Shown: one piece after another, positions 42,113-52,530 of the stretch
Layout of the letters: each line of letters starts with the position of its first letter
Position numbering within the stretch: the first letter of the stretch is position 1
From: Saccharomyces uvarum
Lineage: Eukaryota; Ascomycota; Saccharomycetes; Saccharomycetales; Saccharomycetaceae
Assembly (NCBI GenBank): GCA_947243795.1
Contig: OX365931.1
Coordinates: forward strand, 1 to 64,000
Length of the DNA: 64,000 nucleotides
Direction: 5' to 3'
Position numbers and translations under genes: made by a program
The notes under the pieces: model-generated
What the model was told of the DNA's origin: nothing
Database searches by the model: none
Seen by the model: the letters and a program-made list of their open reading frames with translations, nothing else

Positions 42113-43954
42113 ATGGCTGAAGGTGTGTTCCAAGGTGCTATCGGTATCGATTTAGGTACAACTTACTCTTGTGTTGCTACTTACGAATCCTCCGTTGAAA
42201 TTATTGCCAACGAACAAGGTAACAGAGTCACCCCATCTTTCGTCGCTTTCACTCCAGAAGAAAGATTGATCGGTGATGCTGCCAAGAATCAAGCTGCTTT
42301 GAACCCAAGAAACACTGTCTTCGATGCTAAGCGTTTGATTGGTAGAAGATTCGACGACGAATCTGTCCAAAAGGATATGAAGACCTGGCCTTTCAAGGTT
42401 ATCGACGTTGAAGGTAACCCAGTCATTGAAGTCCAATACTTGGAAGAAACTAAGACTTTCTCCCCACAAGAAATCTCCGCCATGGTCTTGACCAAGATGA
42501 AGGAAATTGCTGAAGCCAAGATTGGTAAGAAGGTTGAAAAGGCCGTCATTACCGTCCCAGCTTACTTTAACGATGCTCAAAGACAAGCTACTAAGGATGC
42601 TGGTTCCATTTCCGGTTTGAACGTTTTGCGTATCATTAACGAACCTACTGCCGCTGCTATTGCTTACGGTCTAGGTGCTGGTAAGTCCGAAAAGGAAAGA
42701 CATGTTATGATTTTCGATTTGGGTGGTGGTACTTTCGATGTTTCCTTGTTGCACATTGCTGGTGGTGTTTACACTGTTAAATCTACCTCCGGTAACACTC
42801 ATTTGGGTGGTCAAGATTTCGACACCAACTTGTTGGAACACTTCAAGGCTGAATTCAAGAAGAAGACCGGTTTGGATATCTCCGAAGACGCTAGAGCTTT
42901 GAGAAGATTGAGAACCGCTGCTGAAAGAGCTAAGAGAACTTTGTCCTCTGTTACTCAAACCACCGTTGAAGTCGACTCTTTGTTCGATGGTGAAGATTTC
43001 GAATCCTCTTTGACTAGAGCTAGATTCGAAGACTTGAACGCTCCAATGTTCAAGTCTACTTTGGAACCTGTTGAACAAGTTTTGAAGGATGCTAAGATTG
43101 CCAAGTCTCAAATTGACGAAGTTGTCTTAGTTGGTGGTTCCACCAGAATTCCAAAGGTCCAAAAGTTGTTATCTGACTTCTTCGACGGTAAGCAATTGGA
43201 AAAATCTATTAACCCAGATGAAGCTGTTGCTTACGGTGCTGCTGTTCAAGGTGCTATCTTGACTGGTCAATCCACTTCCGAAGAAACCAAGGACTTGTTG
43301 TTATTAGATGTTGCTCCATTATCCTTAGGTGTTGGTATGCAAGGTGACATGTTCGGTATTGTTGTCCCAAGAAACACCACTGTTCCAACCATCAAGAGAA
43401 GAACTTTCACCACTTGCGGTGACAACCAAACCACCGTTCAATTCCCAGTTTACCAAGGTGAACGTGTTAACTGTAAAGAAAACACTTTGTTGGGTGAATT
43501 CGACCTAAGAGGTATCCCAATGATGCCAGCTGGTGAACCAGTCTTGGAAGCTATCTTCGAAGTCGATGCCAACGGTATCTTGAAGGTTACTGCCGTCGAA
43601 AAGTCTACCGGTAAGTCTTCTAACATTACCATCTCCAACGCTGTTGGTAGATTATCTTCTGATGAAATCGAAAAGATGGTCAACCAAGCCGAAGAATTCA
43701 AGGCTGCTGATGAAGCTTTCGCCAAGAAGCATGAAGCCAGACAAAGATTGGAATCATACGTTGCTTCCATCGAACAAAATGTCACTGACCCAATCTTATC
43801 TTCTAAATTGAAGAGAGGTTCCAAGTCCAAGATCGAAGCCGCTTTATCTGACGCTATGGCCGCTTTGCAAATCGAAGACGCATCTACTGATGAATTGAGA
43901 AAGGCTGAAGTTGGTTTGAAGAGAGTTGTCACCAAGGCCATGTCTTCTCGTTAA
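42113..43954 (+). CDS. SSB1: Ribosome-associated Hsp70 chaperone
   Basis: The protein has 613 residues, identical in length to S. cerevisiae Ssb1. Hsp70 signatures are [13 protein letters not shown] (10-22), [13 protein letters not shown] (about 203) and the [13 protein letters not shown] motif (about 340), followed by the substrate-binding domain and lid. With RAC (Zuo1-Ssz1), Ssb folds nascent chains on the ribosome. Codon use is extremely biased toward favoured yeast codons (AGA, GGT, GAA, TTG), as expected for a very abundant protein. Synteny with HO marks it as SSB1 rather than SSB2. Confidence 0.98.
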   Translation: MAEGVFQGAIGIDLGTTYSCVATYESSVEIIANEQGNRVTPSFVAFTPEERLIGDAAKNQAALNPRNTVFDAKRLIGRRFDDESVQKDMKTWPFKVIDVEGNPVIEVQYLEETKTFSPQEISAMVLTKMKEIAEAKIGKKVEKAVITVPAYFNDAQRQATKDAGSISGLNVLRIINEPTAAAIAYGLGAGKSEKERHVMIFDLGGGTFDVSLLHIAGGVYTVKSTSGNTHLGGQDFDTNLLEHFKAEFKKKTGLDISEDARALRRLRTAAERAKRTLSSVTQTTVEVDSLFDGEDFESSLTRARFEDLNAPMFKSTLEPVEQVLKDAKIAKSQIDEVVLVGGSTRIPKVQKLLSDFFDGKQLEKSINPDEAVAYGAAVQGAILTGQSTSEETKDLLLLDVAPLSLGVGMQGDMFGIVVPRNTTVPTIKRRTFTTCGDNQTTVQFPVYQGERVNCKENTLLGEFDLRGIPMMPAGEPVLEAIFEVDANGILKVTAVEKSTGKSSNITISNAVGRLSSDEIEKMVNQAEEFKAADEAFAKKHEARQRLESYVASIEQNVTDPILSSKLKRGSKSKIEAALSDAMAALQIEDASTDELRKAEVGLKRVVTKAMSSR

Positions 43955-44336
43955 GATTGCATCCATCACATATATATGAATATTACTTATTGTATATAAA
44001 TTTTGTTTTCTCTTAACTTTGTATCCTTAATAAAATAAAATTCACAAGTATCACAATTATAATTTTTTGTTTGCATTTACTTATATCGATCAATGGAGTA
44101 ACCGTATTGGTACTTTCTGTGGAACTCAAAGGCAGTAACCTTGTAGAGGGTAGGTATTATATATTTTCTAATTTAATCATATCATTTAAAAAAACAAATC
44201 CAACAAATACTGCTTTAACAGAAAAAATTTTAAAAATTACATATAATACATACAACTTACTTTTTACATAAAATACATACGACTTACTTTCACATATAAT
44301 ACATACAACTTACTTTTTTTAACTAATTTACATATT
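43955..44336. other. SSB1-HO convergent intergenic region with 27 bp repeats
   Basis: Terminators of two convergent genes. Three tandem copies of a unit acataYaatacatacRacttacttt lie at 44239-44320. Confidence 0.6.
44239..44320. repeat. Three tandem ~27 bp repeats at the HO 3' end
   Basis: The unit runs from acata through aatacatac to acttacttt and starts at about 44239, 44266 and 44292. The copies differ by a few bases. The array ends about 15 bp before the HO stop codon, so it lies in the HO 3' untranslated region. Confidence 0.75.
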
Positions 44337-46097
44337 TCAACAGATCCGTACCCCAATATTTGTCGCACAACTCTTATTGGGTCCACGAACAGCGTCAAAT
44401 TGCAAAATCCCCCCACATCGTAAACATTCTGGTCCTTTAAATGGCAGACCTTCGGGTGTTATGCCCAGTTTTTCACCTTTATCTTTCGCCTTTTTCACCT
44501 CACGTGCTTCTGGTACATATTTGCAGTTTAAACAGTGATGACCACTAAATTTGTATCTTCCGTAACATCTAGCACACACTCTGTTTTTACCGCTCCAATC
44601 TTTATAAAAATATTTAATGCCCTTTCTAGGACACGCAATACAGTGTTTCAAGTTCTTCCTCTGGGATAATTTCGGTTGTTCTCCTTCACAATAGCCCCCA
44701 CAGGACTTGACTTCTATTTTATTGCCTAATAAGAAGTTTTTATGCCCCTCTATGTGAAGTCCGTATACCGTACTCTCACCTTGAAAATCGTCCGTGAACC
44801 CGAAATATACTGGTTCTCTTTTCACAATTGGGGGAATTTCTCTAGTTTTATGGCCACTTCGACAGTATGACAAAACATTTTGTAATGTTGTTCCTCCAGC
44901 AACATTACAGTCATATGTGAATTGGCATTGAACTTTCCTTCCCTCAATAATTTCTTCTCTAGCGGATCTAGTCGTCACAGTAGCGGACATTCCAAGAGAT
45001 CTGGAAATATGAATAACCCCGTCCATAATTGATGAATAAACAGTTTGAATTGCTATTTTGTAAGATTCAGGGCCTTCGCCCTTTTTCACAACATATCCAT
45101 CTGAATCGATTAAACCTGCCAAAAATGCTTCACGGACCTCTACATGCTCGCTGTACATGAACTCTGGGATTTGCTTCTCACCGTCAAGTTCCCTTTTGAA
45201 TTTCAACTTTGTGACAGCGTTCCAAAATGGATTATTCTTCCTTAAATTCCTGGTCTTTCTATTTTCATCTGGCCCATCCCCATAATGTAGCCTCACATGT
45301 TTGGCACGCAGCGGAACGTGGTCATCACACACTGTAAGGTAGAGCCCCCAAATTTTGGCTTGTTTTCGTAGACTTTCCATTAATTTAGGGTCCAAACTAT
45401 CTACAGAGATCTCGGGCTCTTTTGTGGTACCGTCACCTAACCATAAACCAAGCATCCAAGCCATACTTTTCACAGCGGGAGTCACTAGGTCATTACGTCC
45501 GGTGAGAAATTTAGATAAAACGCCATTCCCTGTAATAACCGGACTGAATCTTATACAGCTAGAAATTCTCAATTGAGCATCCAGGTAATCCAAATCTCGG
45601 ACTTCGATGTCAAAATTAAAGTATTCACCTTTCAAACGCTCCATTTCTTCGATAAAACGTTTTGCCGCAAATTCACCTTCGACAGTCATTGGAAACGTTT
45701 TGTGGTGATTTTTTGGAATTGTTATTATTCTTCCGTCGAGTGTCTGACATTGTTGTAAGTTTCTCCATCTCACTTTATATTTGGTGGCACTTCTACCGCT
45801 TTTTTCTAACAATGGTTTAGTAGGAACCCTGACAGACAGTTTATGACCTGCAGTACATTGCAAGGCCAGACGTTGGTAAATGGTTCTACGTCTTGGGTCC
45901 AATCTACCAGGTTCGCCTTCAAAAGCTCTATGCTTGGTTTTTTGCTGAATATTGTAGATTTTTTGGCAACCTTGTGTGACACTTATGACGCGGGCGGCAG
46001 AACCATCTTCACACATAACGTAGGAATTAGCAGTGACATTAGCGATGTCTTTGATTTGGCCATTGGCCATCAATATAGTTGTATTTTCGGAAAGCAT
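44337..46097 (-). CDS. HO: HO site-specific endonuclease for mating-type switching
   Basis: The protein has 586 residues, the S. cerevisiae length. It keeps the VMA-intein-like splicing-fold N-terminus, two LAGLIDADG motifs (LGLWLGDGTT near 217-225 and LAGLIDSDG near 326-334, with acidic Asp 222 and Asp 331) and a C-terminal zinc-finger region with CxxC pairs. It cuts the MAT locus to start switching. At residues known to be altered in the laboratory ho allele it has Thr 189, Gly 223 and Leu 405, the functional forms; residue 475 is Pro, whereas S. cerevisiae has His. The frame is intact, so a homothallic strain is likely. The promoter to the right is unusually long and repetitive. Confidence 0.98.
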   Translation of the reverse strand: MLSENTTILMANGQIKDIANVTANSYVMCEDGSAARVISVTQGCQKIYNIQQKTKHRAFEGEPGRLDPRRRTIYQRLALQCTAGHKLSVRVPTKPLLEKSGRSATKYKVRWRNLQQCQTLDGRIITIPKNHHKTFPMTVEGEFAAKRFIEEMERLKGEYFNFDIEVRDLDYLDAQLRISSCIRFSPVITGNGVLSKFLTGRNDLVTPAVKSMAWMLGLWLGDGTTKEPEISVDSLDPKLMESLRKQAKIWGLYLTVCDDHVPLRAKHVRLHYGDGPDENRKTRNLRKNNPFWNAVTKLKFKRELDGEKQIPEFMYSEHVEVREAFLAGLIDSDGYVVKKGEGPESYKIAIQTVYSSIMDGVIHISRSLGMSATVTTRSAREEIIEGRKVQCQFTYDCNVAGGTTLQNVLSYCRSGHKTREIPPIVKREPVYFGFTDDFQGESTVYGLHIEGHKNFLLGNKIEVKSCGGYCEGEQPKLSQRKNLKHCIACPRKGIKYFYKDWSGKNRVCARCYGRYKFSGHHCLNCKYVPEAREVKKAKDKGEKLGITPEGLPFKGPECLRCGGILQFDAVRGPNKSCATNIGVRIC

Positions 46098-46395
46098 GCT
46101 TAAAGGCTAGATGGAAGTGATTGCTGTCTATATAGATGTGGATTGGGAGTAATTGATTATAATGGAAAGAAGAAACGGTTAAGAGTATGAATTGGCTACG
46201 ACCCTATGAGCTTTAAATATTTAATGATTAACAGCACAATTAGAACACTTTAACGAACTTCGAGAGAGGCTAGAGAACGCTTCGATTCTTCCATGGCTTT
46301 GCCTGAACGTAATTCCAACTTTTCGTGGTTTTCCACCTAGTAGTTCACCCAGAAGCTAATGTATTTGCCAGTAGTACCGGCAGCTCCTACGAGGT

Positions 46396-46996
46396 AAATG
46401 AATTGCTCTTCTACGAAGATATTGATGTAAACAATTACATCAGTTTTCGCGGCAGGTTGATGTAAATAATAGCATCATTTTCGTGAATCTCTGGTGTATA
46501 CAATAGCTTTCGTTTTCGTGGATCACTGACGTGTGTCAATAACGGAAGCATTTGTCAACACATTGTGTAGTCCATTACATCAGTTTTCGTGGTACTCCTG
46601 CAGACAATCACATCAGTTTCGTGACACTTGTGTATACGATTACATCAGTTTCGTGACACTCGTGTATGATATTACATCGCCATTTGTGGCAGTCGTGTAT
46701 GCAATTACATCCGTTTTCGTGGTGGTTTTGCGTGCAATTACACCAGTTTTCGTGGCAATCGTGTATCCCACCAAATCATCCTTCGCGGAAATCATGTGTA
46801 CAGCGATATCAAGTTTCGTGGGGCATTCATGTATACAATTGCATCAACTCTGGCGAATTCTTCAGGTATACAGTCGCATCTGTTTTCGTGGATCGCCTAC
46901 GTGTGTAATCAGACTTGTTTTCGTGGATTTCAAATCTATACAGTCAACGAGTTTTCGTGAATCAAAAATATGTGCCATAAGACCAATTTTCGTGAA
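46396..46996 (-). promoter_or_regulatory. HO URS2: tandem ~33 bp units with SBF and a1-alpha2 sites
   Basis: Thirteen CACGAAA (read as TTTCGTG on the plus strand) lie at 46321, 46479, 46514, 46585, 46617, 46649, 46715, 46748, 46814, 46884, 46919, 46953 and 46988, plus CGCGAAA at 46445. All have the same orientation. From 46445 on, spacings are 32-35 bp or about twice that (66-71). Matches to the a1-alpha2 operator TCRTGTNNWNANNTACATCA directly precede several of them: TGATGTAAACAATTACATCA at 46423-46442, and others at 46563, 46628, 46693 and 46827. SBF (Swi4/Swi6) sites give late-G1 expression, and a1-alpha2 sites give diploid repression of HO; both are established in S. cerevisiae. Confidence 0.85.
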
Positions 46997-49238
46997 CGTG
47001 ATCTGTATTATTTTGGCATGTGACCCTTTTTTCTTCTCTGTAGCTGTAACTAAGATGATCTCAAATAGGAAAAGTAATGAGATATTTCGTTTGGCGTTAA
47101 TATGATTTCAAGACGCCAAATCGATCTAGGAGTTACTCGATTGCCATGATCAGGACAAATCGTGCATACTCTGATGCCCAACCGATTCGTTCCAAACACT
47201 CTGCGGCTGTTTCTTTGAGCAACTTCTTGGACATTGGTTGCCTCAAAATGAAGACTCTACGAGCTCGTTGACACCCCTCAGAGATATTAGCCGCGGAATC
47301 AAACTTTTTACGTGATTCAGCCCAAATCAATTTCCCACAGATCATCCGCAGAGAGAAAAGACACATCAGTTACTTCACCCCTTTCAGCTAAATACTGACA
47401 AGGTCTTTTTTCTTGTTGCTTGGACAATTGCTCCAGCGTTATAGTGTGCTGGTTTTCATTAAATTGATTTATCTCATCGCAGGCACGGACAGCGCAGGGC
47501 ACAGGGCGCTGTCCGTAGGGGAAAAATTAATAGTGGATGTGATTTTTAACATTATTTTCATCAGAGGGTTGGCACCGTACAATGATGGCTGCTACGTTCA
47601 GCGGCACGTGGAATTCTAAGGTCCAACAAGTGATTCAGATACGTGTACTCAAGAGCCAAGAAAACAAGGAGGGCCCGAAAGAATGGTGATAGCAGCACTT
47701 CACAGAGAAATTATGATCTGTCGCTGCTTTGAGGATGATAGTTCCATAGAAATACTGGATTGTGAGAATTAAGATCAAACAAAATCGCTTAAAAATACAA
47801 ATACTAAGAATGATTTCAAGTTTCTTTGTTATCCTAGAGGCCTCCCTCAATCAGCGTTAGAATGCTACTTTTTCTTGCACACCATTTTTTTGCAACGTCT
47901 TGATCCGCCCTTTTTTGATGTAGGTTTTAACGCGGTAAAATGTAACGTTTTTTTTTTGATTCAAAAAATAACAACTTAGTACTGCCACGCCATTTTAAGC
48001 TCGGAGACACGATTCACGTAGAAGCTAAACGGTAGGGATCATTCCCACCTTTCTACTTTTTTTGGTACGCATCGATCTCTTGGCCTGGTAAAGCCTGCGG
48101 GCAACTCTAAGCTTGATCAGAATATAACCGGATCATTGATCTGGATGCCGTTTGTCCAAAATGATAAATCAAACTCTTTGGCGTTTGTCTCAAACAAGCT
48201 ATAGTGTTCCTTGATCGAGGGACATTGGCATTTTGATTTGAGGTTCCCGTTGAAGGCATCCCACCAGTATACGGCCTGGCCACGGTTCAATGATTGCCTA
48301 TAACGGTAAAAAAGTATATTGTCAAGTTTACGTGTTGCAGTTATACCGTCTATTTGATCTGTCGTTGGTGGCGTCTTTGAAGTACGATGTAGATACTTCT
48401 GATAATATATCTGAATTTTGAGATTTGGTGGAATCTAAACGGAATTTAATATTTGGGATCATTAGGTATTTCATTGAAAGGCGGTAACACATTTCCAGCA
48501 AAAGGAAGAAAGCACATTTAAGAAGTGGGTGGAACTATTGACTGAGATGACTTATTGTCTTTAAGGGGAGGTTGGCAAACACATAATTTTGGTCATCAGT
48601 GTCATCCTTGCTTTGTTTTGCAGTCAGAATTTTTTCATCAGGCAGGTGATTCCTTTGTTTTAGCACAATAAGCCTCATAATAAAATCCGTAATAATTTCT
48701 GGCTTGTGACCACAACTTGAAAGATCAACTTTTTATGTTAATGATAGATCAATTTTTGTCTATATAGATAGCTATACACTTTATGAAGAGCTACTTTTTT
48801 CATATTCTTTTCGACCTTATTATGTATGTAAATTTCGTCTACAGTAGTTCTAATTGTACGTTTCAATTTCGTTTCACTTTTGTTAGAGTTAACATTCATA
48901 TCGTAATGTCGGGGGCTCTAAAGGCCAAAATTAAGGAACAAAAATAGCAATTATTAATAGTACACAAACATCAACTAAGTAAACCTGGTAATACTGAGTG
49001 TTCACAAATTGTTTTGATGATTTTTATGATTTGGTCTTGTTTTGCCTATTTTCGGTAAACAAAATAGAATAGCTCTAGGCTTTTGCCCACCTTTTTGTAT
49101 ATTTCCTTAACTGAAAACCATTTGGCGAGTATTAAATCGAAGAGAAAAATACGTCTAAAATTTATTTATACATTATTTCTATTATGACTATATATATCAA
49201 ATGAACCTTCTCCGATTGTTCAGATAGTTACATTAAAA
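46997..49238. other. Distal HO promoter (URS1) and GCS1 3' flank
   Basis: No gene is visible in 2.2 kb; frames are short and without family resemblance. S. cerevisiae HO also has a very long upstream control region. Other single CCAGC cores occur (near 48493). The last few hundred bases before 49238 are the 3' flank of GCS1. Confidence 0.55.
47433..47453. promoter_or_regulatory. Candidate Swi5 site pair in HO URS1
   Basis: CCAGC (47433-47437) and TGCTGGT (47447-47453) form an inverted pair of Swi5/Ace2-type cores about 1.35 kb upstream of the HO ATG. In S. cerevisiae a functional Swi5 site lies at about -1.3 kb. A TTGAT (Ash1-type YTGAT) follows at 47464. Confidence 0.45.
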
Positions 49239-50312
49239 TTAAAATTCGTCCCACTTGTCTTCGTCTTGGTCCTTTTTCTTATCGGTATTATTGATCCTTT
49301 GGTAACCTGCACGAGAGGAGTCCGCGCCTGCAGCAGGATTATTTTCTGCAGCAGGATTATGCTGATCTTGGAAATTCTTGGTAAAGTTACTGAATGCTTG
49401 GAAACCATAACTACTGGTTTCCTGAAACTTTTGGCCAAATTGGGCTGCAGCTCTCTTTGTCTCTTCCGACAATTCACCAGACTGCCATTGTTGAACATGA
49501 GGCTTAATTACGGTTTCATTCACATCATCAAATGACTTTGTCACAGCACTGGAGAAAAGGCCCCATCCCTTAGTTAATGTTCCCAGTGGATCAGCTTGGA
49601 AATTTTCCAGGCTCAAAGTGTTGGCAGAACCCGCTTGTTGTTCCTGTGGAGGATTTGCCGGTGTGCTGCCGAAACCTTGGTATTTACCACCTTGAGAAGG
49701 GGGTAAATGATCCGGCTTAGACTGGTTCTTCTTACCTAAATCAGCGAAATAAACTTCGTTTTTCTCCTTTTGGAAGTTGGAAGTATTGGTGGAGTTTGCC
49801 GGTGTTGCTGATCGGCGGTTTTCCAAAGGCGTGTCTTCTCGACTTTGACCTGCACCAGACGCGCCAGTAGCAGCGGCGGGAGCAGTGGCTGATAATTTGG
49901 AAGCATCGAAACCCGGATGTTCACGTTCTTCAAATGGCCTATCTTCGCAGAGACAGGTTAATTTTTCCTTGTAGTCCTCAGCTACAGGATTATCGTACTT
50001 CACTTTTTGTGGTAAACTCAAGTCGATACCATGAGATTTGAACCATTCGGTCAAGGGCTCATTACCACCTTTCTCCATGCGAACCAACTCTTCTAGCTTA
50101 AACTGGTCCATGGTAATAGATCTGACAAATGAGATATGGACACCAAGACCTCTATGAATACCGGCACATTCGAGACAGATAAAGGCCCCAAATTTAGGCG
50201 TTGCCCATTGTGGATTTGGCGCACCACAATCTACACATTTCTTGTTCGCCCCGATCTTTTGCAGCTGCAAGAGACGTCTGCGGGTATCTGGGTCCACTTT
50301 CCAATCTGACAT
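49239..50312 (-). CDS. GCS1: ADP-ribosylation factor GTPase-activating protein
   Basis: From the ATG at 50312 (MSDWKVDPDTRRR) the protein has 357 residues (S. cerevisiae 352); the frame upstream is open only to a TTG. The ArfGAP zinc finger C-x2-C-x16-C-x2-C is seen as CVDC...CLEC at about 25-48, followed by the catalytic Arg in HRGLGVHISFVRS. The C-terminal half is disordered and has amphipathic ALPS-like segments that sense curved membranes. Gcs1 acts on Arf1 in ER-Golgi and post-Golgi traffic. It is divergent from SHS1. Confidence 0.97.
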   Translation of the reverse strand: MSDWKVDPDTRRRLLQLQKIGANKKCVDCGAPNPQWATPKFGAFICLECAGIHRGLGVHISFVRSITMDQFKLEELVRMEKGGNEPLTEWFKSHGIDLSLPQKVKYDNPVAEDYKEKLTCLCEDRPFEEREHPGFDASKLSATAPAAATGASGAGQSREDTPLENRRSATPANSTNTSNFQKEKNEVYFADLGKKNQSKPDHLPPSQGGKYQGFGSTPANPPQEQQAGSANTLSLENFQADPLGTLTKGWGLFSSAVTKSFDDVNETVIKPHVQQWQSGELSEETKRAAAQFGQKFQETSSYGFQAFSNFTKNFQDQHNPAAENNPAAGADSSRAGYQRINNTDKKKDQDEDKWDEF

Positions 50313-50439
50313 AACTCTATATTGCGCGTTCAAGTCGTCCAATTGGTTCAATTTTACGCTGTAAATCCCACGAGCATTCCTCTTTCATTTCTGATATGGT
50401 TGTGCTATTCTGGTTTTTGACGAAAACTGGCGTTGTTTG

Positions 50440-50446
50440 CGGGTAA
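50440..50446. promoter_or_regulatory. Reb1-like site in the GCS1-SHS1 promoter
   Basis: CGGGTAA (TTACCCG on the other strand) lies midway between the divergent GCS1 and SHS1 starts, as expected for a general regulatory factor site that keeps the shared promoter open. Confidence 0.5.
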
Positions 50447-50585
50447 CCGCGCTGTTTTTAACGTGTCAACTGAAAAAAGAATATAACAAGCCCTCGAGGA
50501 AGACGACTATACTACTAGAAATCCAAAAATAACCAAAGGCCTGAGAGCATCTATTTAAAATTGCTAGAAAGAACCATTATTGATC

Positions 50586-52241
50586 ATGAGTGCTGCTTCG
50601 ACACCGCCAATGAACCTGTTCCGCAGAAAGAAGGAACATAAACGCGGGATCACATACACGATGTTGTTATGTGGGCCAGCAGGTACAGGGAAGACTACAT
50701 TTGCTAATAATTTGTTGGAGACTACGATTTTTCCGCACAAGTACCAGTATGGTGAAGCAGGTGCCAATATTAGCTCCAACCCAGATGTGAAGGTCGTTTC
50801 TCCTACCAAAGTCGTCTCATTCAACTCCAAGAATGGGATTCCATCATATATCTCTGAGTTCGATCCGACGAGAGCCAGCTTGGAACCGGGTATTACTATC
50901 ACTTCCACGTCACTGGAGCTTGGAGGCAACAAAGATCAAGGAAAACCAGAAACAAATGAAGACGACACCGTCTTTTTCAACTTGATCATGACACATGGTG
51001 TCGGTGAAAATTTAGACGATACGTTGTGTTTTGAAGAGGTTACGTCATATTTAGAGCAGCAGTTTGACATCGTTCTTACTGAAGAGACTAGAATCAAGAG
51101 AAATCCAAGGTTCGAGGACACCAGGGTTCATGTCGCGTTGTATTTCATTGAACCTACCGGACATGGTTTGAGAGAAATTGATGTGGAGCTCATGAAAAGC
51201 ATTTCTAAATATACAAATGTACTGCCAATAATATCTAGAGCCGACTCGTTTACCAAGGAAGAACTGATTCAATTTAGGAAAGGCATTATGCTTGATTTGG
51301 AAAAATACAATGTTCCGATCTACAAATTTGAAGTTGATCCTGAAGACGATGATTTAGAATCCATCGAGGAAAACCAAGCATTGGCATCACTACAACCATT
51401 TGCTATTATAACCTCGGACATCAGGAACAACGAGGGAAAATACGTAAGGGAGTACCCATGGGGAGTAATATCAATTGATGATAGTAAAATTTCGGATTTG
51501 AAAGTCTTGAAAAACGTCTTGTTTGGTTCTCATCTACAGGAATTCAAGGACACCACACAGAATTTACTTTACGAAAATTACCGTTCTGAAAAATTGTCAT
51601 CAGTGGCCAACACTGAAGAGATTGGCCCTAGTTCTACAAAGAGACAATCCAATGCTCCAAGTTTAAGCAACTTTGCATCTTTAATAAATACTGGACAATT
51701 CAACTCTTCTCAAACCTTAGCCACCAATTTGAGACCAGACACACCAAAAAACCGAGTTAGTGAAAACTTCAATGAAAATGAATATGAAGGCAATAATGAA
51801 CATGATTCTACAAAGAATGAACAAGAAATGTCACCTGTTAGACAGATGGGCCAGGATATTAAACAAGAAAATGAAAATTTAATAAGATCGATCAAATCCG
51901 AATCATCTCCAAAGTTTTTAAACTCTCCAGATTTACCAGAACGGACAAAATTAAGAAATATTTCAGAAACTGTACCATATGTTTTGAGACATGAAAGAAT
52001 CTTAGCAAGACAACAAAAATTGGAAGAGTTGGAAGCTCAATCGGCAAAGGAATTACAAAAAAGAATCCAAGAGTTAGAAAAGAAGGCACATGAATTGAAA
52101 CTGAGAGAAAGGTTAATCAATCAAAATAAATTAAGTGATTCATCATCCTCAATCAATTCTTTACAACAGAGCACAAGGAGCCAAATTAAAAAAGGTGACA
52201 CATATACCGATTTAGCATCTATTGTATCTGGTAGGGACTGA
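50586..52241 (+). CDS. SHS1: Septin
   Basis: The protein has 551 residues from the ATG at 50586, the S. cerevisiae length; two upstream codons are open only to a TTG. The GTPase-type P-loop GPAGTGKTT (about 32-40) is present, and the G4 motif region reads ISRADSFT (about 217) in place of the canonical AKAD. A long coiled coil occupies about residues 460-530. Shs1 caps septin rods at the bud neck and changes filaments into rings. It is convergent with WHI4. Confidence 0.97.
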   Translation: MSAASTPPMNLFRRKKEHKRGITYTMLLCGPAGTGKTTFANNLLETTIFPHKYQYGEAGANISSNPDVKVVSPTKVVSFNSKNGIPSYISEFDPTRASLEPGITITSTSLELGGNKDQGKPETNEDDTVFFNLIMTHGVGENLDDTLCFEEVTSYLEQQFDIVLTEETRIKRNPRFEDTRVHVALYFIEPTGHGLREIDVELMKSISKYTNVLPIISRADSFTKEELIQFRKGIMLDLEKYNVPIYKFEVDPEDDDLESIEENQALASLQPFAIITSDIRNNEGKYVREYPWGVISIDDSKISDLKVLKNVLFGSHLQEFKDTTQNLLYENYRSEKLSSVANTEEIGPSSTKRQSNAPSLSNFASLINTGQFNSSQTLATNLRPDTPKNRVSENFNENEYEGNNEHDSTKNEQEMSPVRQMGQDIKQENENLIRSIKSESSPKFLNSPDLPERTKLRNISETVPYVLRHERILARQQKLEELEAQSAKELQKRIQELEKKAHELKLRERLINQNKLSDSSSSINSLQQSTRSQIKKGDTYTDLASIVSGRD

Positions 52242-52530
52242 AGTTGTACTTGTACTAAAAATTGAAAAACAAATAAAACAAATAAGTTACCAAACGGTTT
52301 TTTAGTTTAATAATTACCAATTTGTATATTCATCCTAAACTTCTTTTTTTTATGTAATAGGGAAAAGAAAGCAAAAACACAAATAAATAAACAATGTCAA
52401 AATAATTGTACGAATAAATTTAAAAATAGCATAAGCTAAATAAGTGTAGCGTAAAAAACTGCAGAATCCAAGAGCTAAGATGAAGGGGGAAGGTGGGGGG
52501 AAAGAAAAGTATCAGCTGTTATTTAACATG

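Noticed and set aside
42152-43941. Long antisense frames opposite SSB1 (144, 146 and 163 residues)
   Set aside because: The extreme codon bias of SSB1 removes stop codons from the opposite strand; the S. cerevisiae counterpart YDL228C is regarded as dubious.
46533-47105. A 190-residue plus-strand frame with a repeating peptide upstream of HO
   Set aside because: The frame stays open because the promoter repeat unit is close to 33 bp, a multiple of three; the peptide repeat simply mirrors the DNA repeat, and the region is the HO URS2.
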